64,000 nt of DNA from Flavobacteriales bacterium (lineage in GTDB: Bacteria > Bacteroidota > Bacteroidia > Flavobacteriales_D > Sanyastnellaceae). How positions within the stretch are numbered: the stretch's first letter is position 1; each line of letters starts with the position of its first letter. The position numbers and the translations under genes were made by a program. The notes beneath the pieces are model-generated. The model saw only the letters and a program-made list of their open reading frames with translations, searched no databases and was not told the DNA's origin. Below are positions 36,566 to 44,196 of this stretch, one piece after another. The stretch covers positions 1,240,001-1,304,000 of the forward strand of contig JAGYJM010000002.1 of the NCBI GenBank assembly GCA_018402085.1. Direction: 5' to 3'.

Positions 36566-36943
36566 ATGGCAAATCGAAATCAACTACGAGACCGGAAGGT
36601 CTACAGCACAGAGCTGAAGCTCCACATCGTAAAGCAAATCGAACGTGGAGAACTCGGCGTGACAGATGTCTGCCGGGCTTACGGGGTAAAGAGTCGTGAC
36701 ACGGTGTACAAATGGATCTACAAATATTCCCGATCTTTAGAGAAAGGAACCTTATTCGTTGTGGAGAAAGACAGTCTATCAAAGAAGCTAGCGGAGCTGG
36801 AGCGCCGCAACAAAGAGCTTGAAGCGGCCTTGGGTCGCAAACAAATGGAGTCTGATTTTTACAGAACCATGATCGAGCTTGCAGAGGAGCGTCATGGTAT
36901 CAGTATAAAAAAAAAGAGTGGCGAGGAACCGTCGAGCGACTGA
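36566..36943 (+). CDS. IS3-family transposase OrfA
   Basis: 125 residues from the ATG at 36566; a TTG at 36542 lies inside the terminal repeat and is less likely. KVYSTELKLHIVKQIERGELGVTDVCRAYGVKSRDTVYKWIYKYS is the helix-turn-helix that binds the ends; KKLAELERRNKELEAALGRKQMESDFYRTMIE is the leucine-zipper-like coiled coil. The 3' end holds the slippery sequence for fusion with OrfB. Confidence 0.9.
   Translation: MANRNQLRDRKVYSTELKLHIVKQIERGELGVTDVCRAYGVKSRDTVYKWIYKYSRSLEKGTLFVVEKDSLSKKLAELERRNKELEAALGRKQMESDFYRTMIELAEERHGISIKKKSGEEPSSD
36910..36916 (+). other. programmed -1 frameshift site A AAA AAG
   Basis: A nine-A run ends in G so that the heptamer A AAA AAG is in phase with the orfA codons. 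Slipping back one base joins orfA to the orfB frame, which is open from here, adding a segment ending FFGVTRQAYYKK in front of the GTG usually taken as the start. Confidence 0.8.
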
Positions 36944-36984
36944 GAGGCAGTTATACGCTGACTAGTTTATGGGGTTTTTTTGGC

Positions 36985-37866
36985 GTGACGCGCCAGGCAT
37001 ACTACAAGAAGTCGAGGCGTCCAAAAGGCTTTAGTCCATCAGAGATCACAACACTTACTCAACGGGCTCTCCGTGAACGTTCAAGATGTCCTGAAACAGG
37101 ATGTCGAACAATCGCTGAAGGGATGCCTGAGGGTTGGTCTTATGGTCGTCTGAAGACAGAGAAAATGTTGCTGAGTCTTGGCTTTGGTGTAAAGCGTAAG
37201 GGTAAGTATGTTATCACAACGACTCCCGGGAAGGTGCGCTTACCAAACTTGACACTTGGCCTGGAACTCACAGGTGTCAACCAGTTGTGGAGCTCAGACA
37301 TGACCTACTTTCATACCCAAGATGGTAAGGTGAACTATCTGATCTTCATTGTTGACTGTTACTCTCAGAAGGTCATCTCTCATGGGGTCTACTCGGACTA
37401 TCCAGCGGAGAACTTCCTGGAAGTACTCAACAAAGCTGTCAAGCTCCGCCCTGAGGCTAACCTGAAGAAGCTGATCTTTCACTCTGATCGTGGTTCACAG
37501 TACGGAAGTGATCTCTTCAGAGGTCGTTTGAAGGACTTGGAGATAAGGCAAAGTATGTGCATTTACAGTTGGGAGAACCCCATTGCTGAGAAAACCAATG
37601 ATCTGATTAAAAATAGATACCTGCGCCACTGGAACCCCAGAAACATCAGAGAGTTAAAAGCAATGACCAGCAGAGCCGTGAAGCATCACAACACCAAAGC
37701 CACTAAGCGAAAGCTCGGAAGGATGAGTCCAGACCAGTACGAAACAATGTTGACCGAAAAACGAATCAATCAACCAAAAACAATGAGACCCTTGAAGCAA
37801 TATGGCTACAAACTTGTACCGGCTTCTTGTGCTCCAAACCAGATGAAGTATATTCAACCATCTTAA
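36985..37866 (+). CDS. IS3-family transposase OrfB (DDE integrase domain)
   Basis: 293 residues from a GTG, but the frame is open back to the frameshift site, so the working product is probably an OrfAB fusion. The rve catalytic core has the first Asp in NQLWSSDMTYFHT, the second in IFHSDRGSQYGSD, and the Glu in NPIAEKTND, about 33 residues after the second Asp; family members usually have a spacing of 35. HTH_21-like segment SRCPETGCRTIAEGMPEG-type residues precede it. The core appears complete. Confidence 0.9.
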   Translation: MTRQAYYKKSRRPKGFSPSEITTLTQRALRERSRCPETGCRTIAEGMPEGWSYGRLKTEKMLLSLGFGVKRKGKYVITTTPGKVRLPNLTLGLELTGVNQLWSSDMTYFHTQDGKVNYLIFIVDCYSQKVISHGVYSDYPAENFLEVLNKAVKLRPEANLKKLIFHSDRGSQYGSDLFRGRLKDLEIRQSMCIYSWENPIAEKTNDLIKNRYLRHWNPRNIRELKAMTSRAVKHHNTKATKRKLGRMSPDQYETMLTEKRINQPKTMRPLKQYGYKLVPASCAPNQMKYIQPS

Positions 37867-37905
37867 AACAACAACAGGCTCGAATGTGACAACCTGTTTT
37901 GGTCA

Positions 37906-37954
37906 TTGTCAGGCAGACCGCTGACGGCAGACCGCTGACGGCCGACGGCCGACG
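37906..37954 (+). repeat. heptamer array right of the IS3 element
   Basis: TTGTCAG, GCAGACC, GCTGACG, GCAGACC, GCTGACG, GCCGACG, GCCGACG in 7-bp phase, reaching the 3' end of cca. GCTGACGG is the reverse complement of the CCGTCAGC seen before glnS. Confidence 0.85.
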
Positions 37955-37957
37955 GTC

Positions 37958-39373
37958 TCAGGCCTTCACCGGCGTCAACCCGATTTCTTTGCCTTGCTTG
38001 AGCATGAACGTAAAGGCCTCTTCGTAGTCGTTCTGGATTTCACCATCGAGAATTGCGTCTTTGATGGCATTTTTGATCACACCCACCGGCTCAGAGGGAG
38101 GGATATCAAAGGTTTGCATGATGAGCTCACCTGAGATCGGTGGTTGAAAGTTTCGCACCCTGTCTTTTTGTTCGACGCTGATGAGTTTCTCTTTGACAAG
38201 CTCGTAGTTCTTGAGATAGCGCTTCACCTTCGCGTCGTTCTTGGAAGTGATATCGGCCTGGCACAACAGCATCAAATCGTCAATGTCGTCGCCGGCGTCA
38301 AACAGCAGTCGGCGAATCGCACTGTCGCTGATCTCTTCTTTGGTGAGGGCAATCGGACGTAAATGCAGGGCAACGAGCTTCTGCACGTATTTCAGACGGT
38401 GATCTGTGGGTAATTTCAGACGCTTAAAGATCTTAGGCACCATCCGCGCACCTTTATCTTCGTGTCCATGAAAGGTCCAGCCTTGACCAGGGTAAAAGCG
38501 TTTGGTCTGGGGCTTGGCAATATCGTGCAGAATTGCTGACCAGCGCAGCCAGAGGTTTTCGGTGTTGCGCGAGAGATTGTCAAGCACCTCAAGCGTATGG
38601 TAGAAGTTGTCTTTATGGCCTACACCGTTAATCCGTTCGACGCCTTTCAGCTTGACCATTTCAGGAAAGAATTGGTCCAACAATTGCGTTTTAAGGAGTA
38701 GCTTGAAGCCTATTGACGGACGTTTTGCCTCGATGATCTTGTTCAGCTCCACACTGATGCGCTCCATGCTCACGATGTTGATGCGTTCGGCATTTCGGCG
38801 AATAGCATCGAGGCTTTCAGGTTCTATAGTGAAACGAAGCTGAGTGGCAAAGCGGATCGCCCGCATCATACGCAGTGGGTCGTCACTATAGGTCACGTCA
38901 GGATCAAGTGGCGTGCGAATGAGGCGCGCGTCGAGATCGATTAAGCCGTTGAATGGATCAACCAGTTCTCCGTACTGCGCTTTGTTCAGCGAGATGGCCA
39001 TGGCATTGATCGTGAAATCGCGGCGTTTCTGGTCATCATCAAGGGTGCCGTTTTCTACTATGGGCTTTCGTGAATCACTGCGGTAGCTTTCTTTTCGAGC
39101 TCCTACAAATTCAATTTCGTACCCCTCATGGTGAAACATCGCGGTACCGAAATTCTTATAAACAGTTACCTTTTTTACGCCCAATGCTTTTGCAGCCGCT
39201 TTGGCAAGTTCAATGCCGCTGCCCTCTACCACAATATCAATATCTTTTACCTGACGATCAAGCAGGCAATCACGTACGTAGCCACCAATGGCAAAAGCTT
39301 TTTCGCAGTTCTCATCTGCTATTTGGCCTACGATTTCAAATACGGGATGCCGGAGGTGCCGGGTAAGCTTCAT
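37958..39373 (-). CDS. cca: CCA tRNA nucleotidyltransferase with HD domain
   Basis: 471 residues. AFAIGGYVRDCLLDRQVKDIDIVV is the class II nucleotidyltransferase site with the DxD pair; RRDFTINAMAISL and DPLRMMRAIRFATQLRF follow; the HD phosphohydrolase domain has FYHTLEVLDNLSR and RWSAILHDIAKPQT. It adds or repairs the 3' CCA of tRNA; the HD part may remove cyclic phosphates. A -7 box four bases upstream (39378-39385) fixes the start. Confidence 0.93.
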   Translation of the reverse strand: MKLTRHLRHPVFEIVGQIADENCEKAFAIGGYVRDCLLDRQVKDIDIVVEGSGIELAKAAAKALGVKKVTVYKNFGTAMFHHEGYEIEFVGARKESYRSDSRKPIVENGTLDDDQKRRDFTINAMAISLNKAQYGELVDPFNGLIDLDARLIRTPLDPDVTYSDDPLRMMRAIRFATQLRFTIEPESLDAIRRNAERINIVSMERISVELNKIIEAKRPSIGFKLLLKTQLLDQFFPEMVKLKGVERINGVGHKDNFYHTLEVLDNLSRNTENLWLRWSAILHDIAKPQTKRFYPGQGWTFHGHEDKGARMVPKIFKRLKLPTDHRLKYVQKLVALHLRPIALTKEEISDSAIRRLLFDAGDDIDDLMLLCQADITSKNDAKVKRYLKNYELVKEKLISVEQKDRVRNFQPPISGELIMQTFDIPPSEPVGVIKNAIKDAILDGEIQNDYEEAFTFMLKQGKEIGLTPVKA

Positions 39374-39377
39374 TGTG

Positions 39378-39385
39378 CAAAAATA
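39378..39385 (-). promoter_or_regulatory. -7 box TATTTTTG for cca
   Basis: Exact TAnnTTTG on the minus strand, four bases before the ATG, implying a leaderless message. Confidence 0.55.
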
Positions 39386-39423
39386 GGAAAGGCTGCCTTA
39401 GCGCAGTAGGGTAGAGCAGCAAC

Positions 39424-39999
39424 TCAATTCAGGTTCGGATCTTGCGGCAGGTTAGCAAGATGCGCATACTCACTACCCAATTGCCTCACCAGTTCGTTCC
39501 AAAGCTCTTGTTCATCTGTATTCATTAGCATGGTGCGGGTCGAAGAAGTCACAAACCATGAGTTGCGCTCAAGCTCTTCGTCGAGCTGCTCCGGAGCCCA
39601 ACCACTGTAACCAACAAAAAAGCGAAGCGCATCCTCAGGTACCTCTTCATTCATCAAGAGTTCTTTGAGCTGCTCAAAATCACCGCCCATATAGATACCG
39701 TCGATGACTTCGATGCTTCCGGGCAGCTTGTCTCCAAGTGTGTGAACGTAATAGAGGTTGGTGTTCTTAACGGGGCCGCCAACTGAAATTCGTCCTTCAA
39801 AATAAGGCATGCCATCCATCACCTCATGAATGCCTGCATCAATGTAATTGTTGAGCACAAAGCCAAAAGAGCCCTCTTCGTTGTGTTCGCACAAAAGAAT
39901 CACAGTGCGCTTGAAGTGGGGATCATCCATGAAGGGCTCCGCAAGAAGAATGCTTCCTCGCGCGGGTTTTTGTTTCTGATCCGGACCAAATTTCAACAT
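39424..39999 (-). CDS. YqgE/AlgH family protein
   Basis: 191 residues. RGSILLAEPFMDDPHFKRTVILLCEHNEEGSFGFVLN is the N-terminal signature of YqgE; GGPVKNTNLYYVHTLG and GYSGWAPEQLDEELERNSWF complete it. A cytosolic protein conserved in many bacteria, with no settled molecular function. It is divergent from the M14 peptidase gene with a 60-bp gap. Confidence 0.93.
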   Translation of the reverse strand: MLKFGPDQKQKPARGSILLAEPFMDDPHFKRTVILLCEHNEEGSFGFVLNNYIDAGIHEVMDGMPYFEGRISVGGPVKNTNLYYVHTLGDKLPGSIEVIDGIYMGGDFEQLKELLMNEEVPEDALRFFVGYSGWAPEQLDEELERNSWFVTSSTRTMLMNTDEQELWNELVRQLGSEYAHLANLPQDPNLN

Positions 40000-40059
40000 A
40001 GACTCCCTTCTTTATCCTCTTGCAAAGTTGCTAATTTTAACGCTCAAGCCTGAACGATT

Positions 40060-41808
40060 ATGCATAAGCACACGGTACTTCTCTCATTCTTGTGGATCAC
40101 TTTCTCCGCTGAAGCGCAAATTGACAGTCGTTTTAGCGGCAATGAATCCGTTACCTGGCAAGAGGCGATTGGCATTTATCAAGCTCTGGCAGCTGAGCAT
40201 TATCAAGACGCCCGTTTAACGGAGGCAGGACTCAGCGATGTTGGTAAGCCGCTGCATTTGTTTGTTATAAACAAAGGAAAATCCGGACAAATTGAAGAAG
40301 AGCACACCAAGCCCGTATTATTCATAAATAACGGAATCCATCCGGGCGAGCCTTGTGGCATTGACGCCAGTATCAAGCTGGCTCGCAATTTGTTGAGCGG
40401 CGAAGAGCCTTACAACAGCCTGCTTGATAGCGTAATCGTAGCCATCATCCCGGTCTACAACGTAGGAGGGGCTCTGAATCGAGGTTGTTGTGTACGTGCC
40501 AACCAAAACGGACCCGAAGAATATGGCTTCAGGGGCAATGCCCGCAACCTTGACCTAAACCGTGACTTTATTAAAATGGATTCATTCAATGCGCAGTCGT
40601 TCGCGCGAATCTATCACGCACTGCGACCTGAAGTAATGATTGACACCCACACATCCAATGGTGCTGATTATCAGTATATCATGACGATGATTGCTACGCA
40701 GCCAGATAAAGCGGGAGAAGAGATAGGGGCGTACATCCGCAATAAGATGAACCCGGCACTCTACCACACAATGGATGAACGTGGGTTTGGCATAACACCT
40801 TATGTGTATACAATCGGACGCACACCAGATGAGGGTATCCGCGATTATCTCGAAATACCCCGATATTCAACAGGTTACGCTGCGTTGTTCAATACGATAG
40901 GATACACCAGTGAAACGCATATGCTGAAGCCTTTTGCCCAGCGGGTTGAAAGTACTTATCAATTCTTGCTGTCAACCCTTGAGTTCATGCACCGGTATGC
41001 CTCAGAATTGGTGAGCATGAAAAGGCGGGCTGATGAAAAGGTGACGAAGCAGAAAACCTTTGATCTTCAATGGGAGCTTGATACTACGCGCTGGAGAGAA
41101 ATCCCGTTTAAGGGTTACGAGGCCGGCTATAAACCGAGTGAAGTGCATGGTGAAGATCGTTTGTACTACGATCGCGGGCGTCCGGTGCAAAAGAAGATTC
41201 GATACTATGATCGTTACAAGGCAACTAAATCGGTCAACGCACCGCTCGCTTATGTAATTCCTCAGGCCTGGCGCGAGGTGATTTCGCGTCTTCAAATGAA
41301 CAATGCGTCGCTTTATGAACTCGAAAAAGACACGGTAATTGAACTTTCAGTGTACTACGTGCGCGACTTCAAGAGCAGTGCGCGGGTCTATGAGGGGCAT
41401 CATCTAAACACTGTGAATAAGCTCGATAAAGTCACGGAAGAGGTGCAATTATTCAAAGGCGATTTCATTGTCACCCTTGACGAGCAAAACAAGCGATATG
41501 TGGTAGAAACCATGGAGCCGGAGGGGGTTGATTCATTCTTTAGCTGGAATTTCTTTGACAGCGCCATGCAGCAAAAAGAATGGTACAGCGATTATGTTTT
41601 TGAAGATACTGCAGCACGATTGCTTGAAGAGGATGATGATTTACAAAGGTCGTTTAACGCCGCAAAAGCGGCGGATGCTGAATTGGCGCGCTCGCCAGGC
41701 AAGCAACTCTACTGGATATACGTACACTCGCCTTTCTATGAAGGCACGGCCAACCGATACCCCGTATTCCGTGTAGAAAGTGAAGCGAAACTAAACGCGC
41801 TGTTTTAA
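40060..41808 (+). CDS. exported M14 family zinc carboxypeptidase
   Basis: 582 residues with a signal peptide. The first zinc motif is H94-P-G-E97 in NNGIHPGEPCG; NARNLDLNRDF holds the carboxylate-binding Asn-Arg; the second zinc His is in MIDTHTSNG; a catalytic Glu is likely in GYTSETHML. The last 250 residues form an extra beta-rich region (CYVIPQAWREVI-like) of unknown role. Probably a periplasmic or surface peptidase for peptide or murein fragments. A palindromic element (41659-41677) encodes AAKAADA near the C-terminus. Confidence 0.88.
   Translation: MHKHTVLLSFLWITFSAEAQIDSRFSGNESVTWQEAIGIYQALAAEHYQDARLTEAGLSDVGKPLHLFVINKGKSGQIEEEHTKPVLFINNGIHPGEPCGIDASIKLARNLLSGEEPYNSLLDSVIVAIIPVYNVGGALNRGCCVRANQNGPEEYGFRGNARNLDLNRDFIKMDSFNAQSFARIYHALRPEVMIDTHTSNGADYQYIMTMIATQPDKAGEEIGAYIRNKMNPALYHTMDERGFGITPYVYTIGRTPDEGIRDYLEIPRYSTGYAALFNTIGYTSETHMLKPFAQRVESTYQFLLSTLEFMHRYASELVSMKRRADEKVTKQKTFDLQWELDTTRWREIPFKGYEAGYKPSEVHGEDRLYYDRGRPVQKKIRYYDRYKATKSVNAPLAYVIPQAWREVISRLQMNNASLYELEKDTVIELSVYYVRDFKSSARVYEGHHLNTVNKLDKVTEEVQLFKGDFIVTLDEQNKRYVVETMEPEGVDSFFSWNFFDSAMQQKEWYSDYVFEDTAARLLEEDDDLQRSFNAAKAADAELARSPGKQLYWIYVHSPFYEGTANRYPVFRVESEAKLNALF
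41659..41677 (+). repeat. 19-bp hairpin-GGATG element, copy 12
   Basis: Stem GCCGC, loop AAAA, GGATG on the plus strand; read in the M14 peptidase as AAKAADA. Confidence 0.85.
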
Positions 41809-41988
41809 CACCTTGAAATCACCTTAAGTGCGGTGTACATCTTACTGGCTGACAAGGCATTCATTTCTTAAAGATCGAGATGGCGCTCATTATTCGAGGC
41901 ACTGTGAACAATGATCTCCAACTCAAAGTCAAAGACCAGATCAGGCAAGAGTGCTGACCTACGTCAGTTGGATCTGAGTGAACACTCT

Positions 41989-41996
41989 TATCTTTG
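41989..41996 (+). promoter_or_regulatory. -7 box TATCTTTG for the alpha/beta hydrolase
   Basis: Exact TAnnTTTG, four bases before the ATG at 42001, with a TTG 18 bases further upstream as -33 element. Confidence 0.6.
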
Positions 41997-42000
41997 AGGC

Positions 42001-42924
42001 ATGGGCAAAGTGCACTACCAACTCGTCACCACTTACTATCGTCTGATGCGAAAACTGCGCTCTGCCGGCGTAGAGCCTAAACCCCAACAATTGCGCGCGG
42101 CGGCTGATCGCCTGGGTGCGATCTATCCCATGCCTGTAGGTACGAGTCTGAGCATGACCAACCTGGGAGGGTGTGCTGCCGGAAAGGTTTCTTATCGAGG
42201 GGGGAGCGATGAGCGGCTTCTTGTTTTTATTCACGGCGGAGGCTTTGCCTTTGGTTCAGCGAAAACACATCGCGTTGCGGTTGCTCATCTTTGCAAGTTT
42301 ACCGGAATGACCGGTTATATCCCTGAATACCGCCTTACGCCGGAGTATCAATTTCCAACGCCCCTTCAAGATTGCATTGATTTTTATGAGGGACTACAGC
42401 AACACTATCCAGGCAAGGAGATCGTACTGATGGGCGATTCAGCAGGAGGCAACCTTGCTGCTGCGCTTACCGTTAGCCTTCGTGAAAGAGGAAAAACCTT
42501 ACCAACACGCCTGGTACTGATGTCGCCCTGGCTTGACCTTGCACCTGATTCTGAAAGTGCCCGAAGAAACCGGGATGAAGACAGCCTGTTCGACAGCAAT
42601 GACCTTTTGCACTACAGCAGGCTCTACCTCGGCGACCACAACCCTAAAGATTCTGAAATATCACCCCTTCATGCTTCTGTTGAGGGCTTCCCGCCTACAC
42701 AAATACAGGTAGCACAGAACGAGTTACTCTATTATGACTCCCTCGCTTTTGCAAAAAAATTAGAAGAGGCAGGTGTCAGCGTCGATCTGCGGGTAGAACA
42801 AGAGTTGTTTCACAGTTGGCAACTCTTCCCAAACTTCATCCCCGAAGCCCGCGCATCACTTGAGCAGGCTGCTAACTTCAGCGGATCATCGCGGAGTGTC
42901 CAAGGTTCTCCAGTGCCAGGTTAA
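42001..42924 (+). CDS. alpha/beta hydrolase (hormone-sensitive-lipase-like esterase)
   Basis: 307 residues. VFIHGGGFAFGS (HGGG at 78-81) makes the oxyanion hole, VLMGDSAGGNLAAAL carries the nucleophile Ser147, and LFHSWQLFPNF the catalytic His. This is the HSL/GDXG esterase family, acting on short acyl esters. The last 47 bp overlap the convergent lipoprotein gene. Confidence 0.9.
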   Translation: MGKVHYQLVTTYYRLMRKLRSAGVEPKPQQLRAAADRLGAIYPMPVGTSLSMTNLGGCAAGKVSYRGGSDERLLVFIHGGGFAFGSAKTHRVAVAHLCKFTGMTGYIPEYRLTPEYQFPTPLQDCIDFYEGLQQHYPGKEIVLMGDSAGGNLAAALTVSLRERGKTLPTRLVLMSPWLDLAPDSESARRNRDEDSLFDSNDLLHYSRLYLGDHNPKDSEISPLHASVEGFPPTQIQVAQNELLYYDSLAFAKKLEEAGVSVDLRVEQELFHSWQLFPNFIPEARASLEQAANFSGSSRSVQGSPVPG

Positions 42925-43471
42925 GCCGAAGAACATAGAGGTCATTCAGTGCCTCGAGATCCGGATCCGATTCTACGTCAAATGATAAGTGGCTGAGGTC
43001 AGGTTGCATATCATTGATCTTACCTCGACGTGAAAGAACATTGACAGCTTCATGATGACTGTTGTACAAAAGTTTCAGCTCTAAACGGGTCAGGTCTTCT
43101 GCCCTGGTACTGACGTGCAGGTCTTTTCGGTGAGTGCTGAAAATAAGCCTTCCTTCTTCGTTGAAGACATAGCGGTCATGCTCGTCGCTCTCAGGCCAAT
43201 GCAAATCCAGGCGGAGGAGTTTACCTTCATCTACGTACCCTGCAATCGTGCCTTCTGCCTTGCCGCTCCGAATACGTCTTTCGATCAGACTGCCTGTTGA
43301 GTCAGCGCGCGCATTCTGGCGGTTGACCTCAGGTGAAATGCGTTCCAGTTCAGTATTGACACTGTCGCGGTGTGCTGCTGCAATACGGGCAGAATCCGTG
43401 GTTCCATCTGAACTGCAGGCGATGAGTATCAGTACAAAAGACGGCAGAATTAGTGTTTTCAAGATGCGCAT
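42878..43471 (-). CDS. hypothetical lipoprotein
   Basis: 197 residues. Signal peptide with lipobox LIAC followed by SSDGTTD. The central part (GTIAGYVDEGKLLRLDLHWPESDEHDRYVFNEEGRLIFSTHRKD) looks like a small beta domain. I recognise no family. It overlaps the 3' end of the hydrolase gene by 47 bp in convergent orientation. Confidence 0.65.
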   Translation of the reverse strand: MRILKTLILPSFVLILIACSSDGTTDSARIAAAHRDSVNTELERISPEVNRQNARADSTGSLIERRIRSGKAEGTIAGYVDEGKLLRLDLHWPESDEHDRYVFNEEGRLIFSTHRKDLHVSTRAEDLTRLELKLLYNSHHEAVNVLSRRGKINDMQPDLSHLSFDVESDPDLEALNDLYVLRLNLALENLGHSAMIR

Positions 43472-43651
43472 ATATACAAGTTAGTGAGGTGTACGAGTAT
43501 TTACTCAGTAGGTTCTACTTAATCCTAATGCAATGTGTGGTTAAAGATCAATTAAAGGTAGCGATAGAAATTGCTGTCGGATTAAGGAATGAACTTGTAA
43601 AGGTTCGTTATTCTCAGTCTGGAGGTTCTCAGCAAGATAATGCCGATACCC

Positions 43652-43709
43652 AAAATGCATTATCCCAAGGCATGTGGCCATCGCTAACGAGCGGTGGCCT
43701 TTGCATTTT
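43652..43709 (-). terminator. possible terminator hairpin after the DUF1801 gene
   Basis: Inner stem 43676-43699 (10 bp with one G-T pair, loop AACG) nested in outer arms AAAATGCA/TGCATTTT. It lies directly after the DUF1801 stop; the T run is weak. Confidence 0.4.
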
Positions 43710-44152
43710 CAGCGCTTGTAGTTCTGCTCATATAGATCAATCCACTCGCCTACGGTCATTTTCTCCATCAGCTCACCGATCAGGTCGTAGGGAATCTGAT
43801 CCATTTTCTTGAAGCGGATGCAGCTCTTGCCCATGTCGAGCTTGGTCGGGACTTCTTCTGCATAGCGTTTTTTTAACCACTCCATCAGTTCCGGCTTGGA
43901 GTATATGCCCATGTGATAGAATCCGATGTGCCCCTTAGAGTTGCCGAGCGACAAGAAGGGTAGTGGCTCCTCGGGTTTGCAGTGGTATCCGTCAGGATAG
44001 GTTGAATGAGGGACGACGAATGCCGGCATTCCGTACGAAAGATCTTCGTTGAACCCAGCCGGGATATGATCATTCACTACGCTTCTCAGTTTCTGAAAAG
44101 CTACGCGACGTTCTTCAGGAATGGCTTCGATATAGGCGTCAATGGTGCTCAT
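43709..44152 (-). CDS. DUF1801 (YdhG-like) family protein
   Basis: 147 residues from the chosen start. STIDAYIEAIPEERRVAFQKLRSVV, LSYGMPAFVV, PFLSLGNSKGHIGFYHMG and LDMGKSCIRFKKMDQIPYDLI match DUF1801. Small cytosolic protein of unknown function. The frame begins at 44188, but the Met at 44152 starts the conserved domain and a TAnnTTTG-like box with one mismatch precedes it. Confidence 0.83.
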   Translation of the reverse strand: MSTIDAYIEAIPEERRVAFQKLRSVVNDHIPAGFNEDLSYGMPAFVVPHSTYPDGYHCKPEEPLPFLSLGNSKGHIGFYHMGIYSKPELMEWLKKRYAEEVPTKLDMGKSCIRFKKMDQIPYDLIGELMEKMTVGEWIDLYEQNYKR

Positions 44153-44196
44153 CTTCAGTTCTTTGTCCAAAGATGCAAACTTTGACACAATTCCGG

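Larger units (their letters stand above)
36519..37905 (+). mobile_element. IS3-family insertion sequence, complete
   Basis: About 1387 bp bounded by imperfect terminal inverted repeats: both ends start TGACCA, share GTTG-x-CAC and close with GAGCC (left 36519-36548, right 37877-37905). Inside are orfA and orfB in the -1 frame relation. The element sits inside a heptamer repeat array, with units on both sides, and no clear target duplication is visible. It appears intact and possibly active. Confidence 0.85.

Noticed and set aside
41809-42000. 192-bp gap after the M14 peptidase searched for a tRNA or small RNA
   Set aside because: No cloverleaf or clear hairpin; only the promoter of the hydrolase was found.
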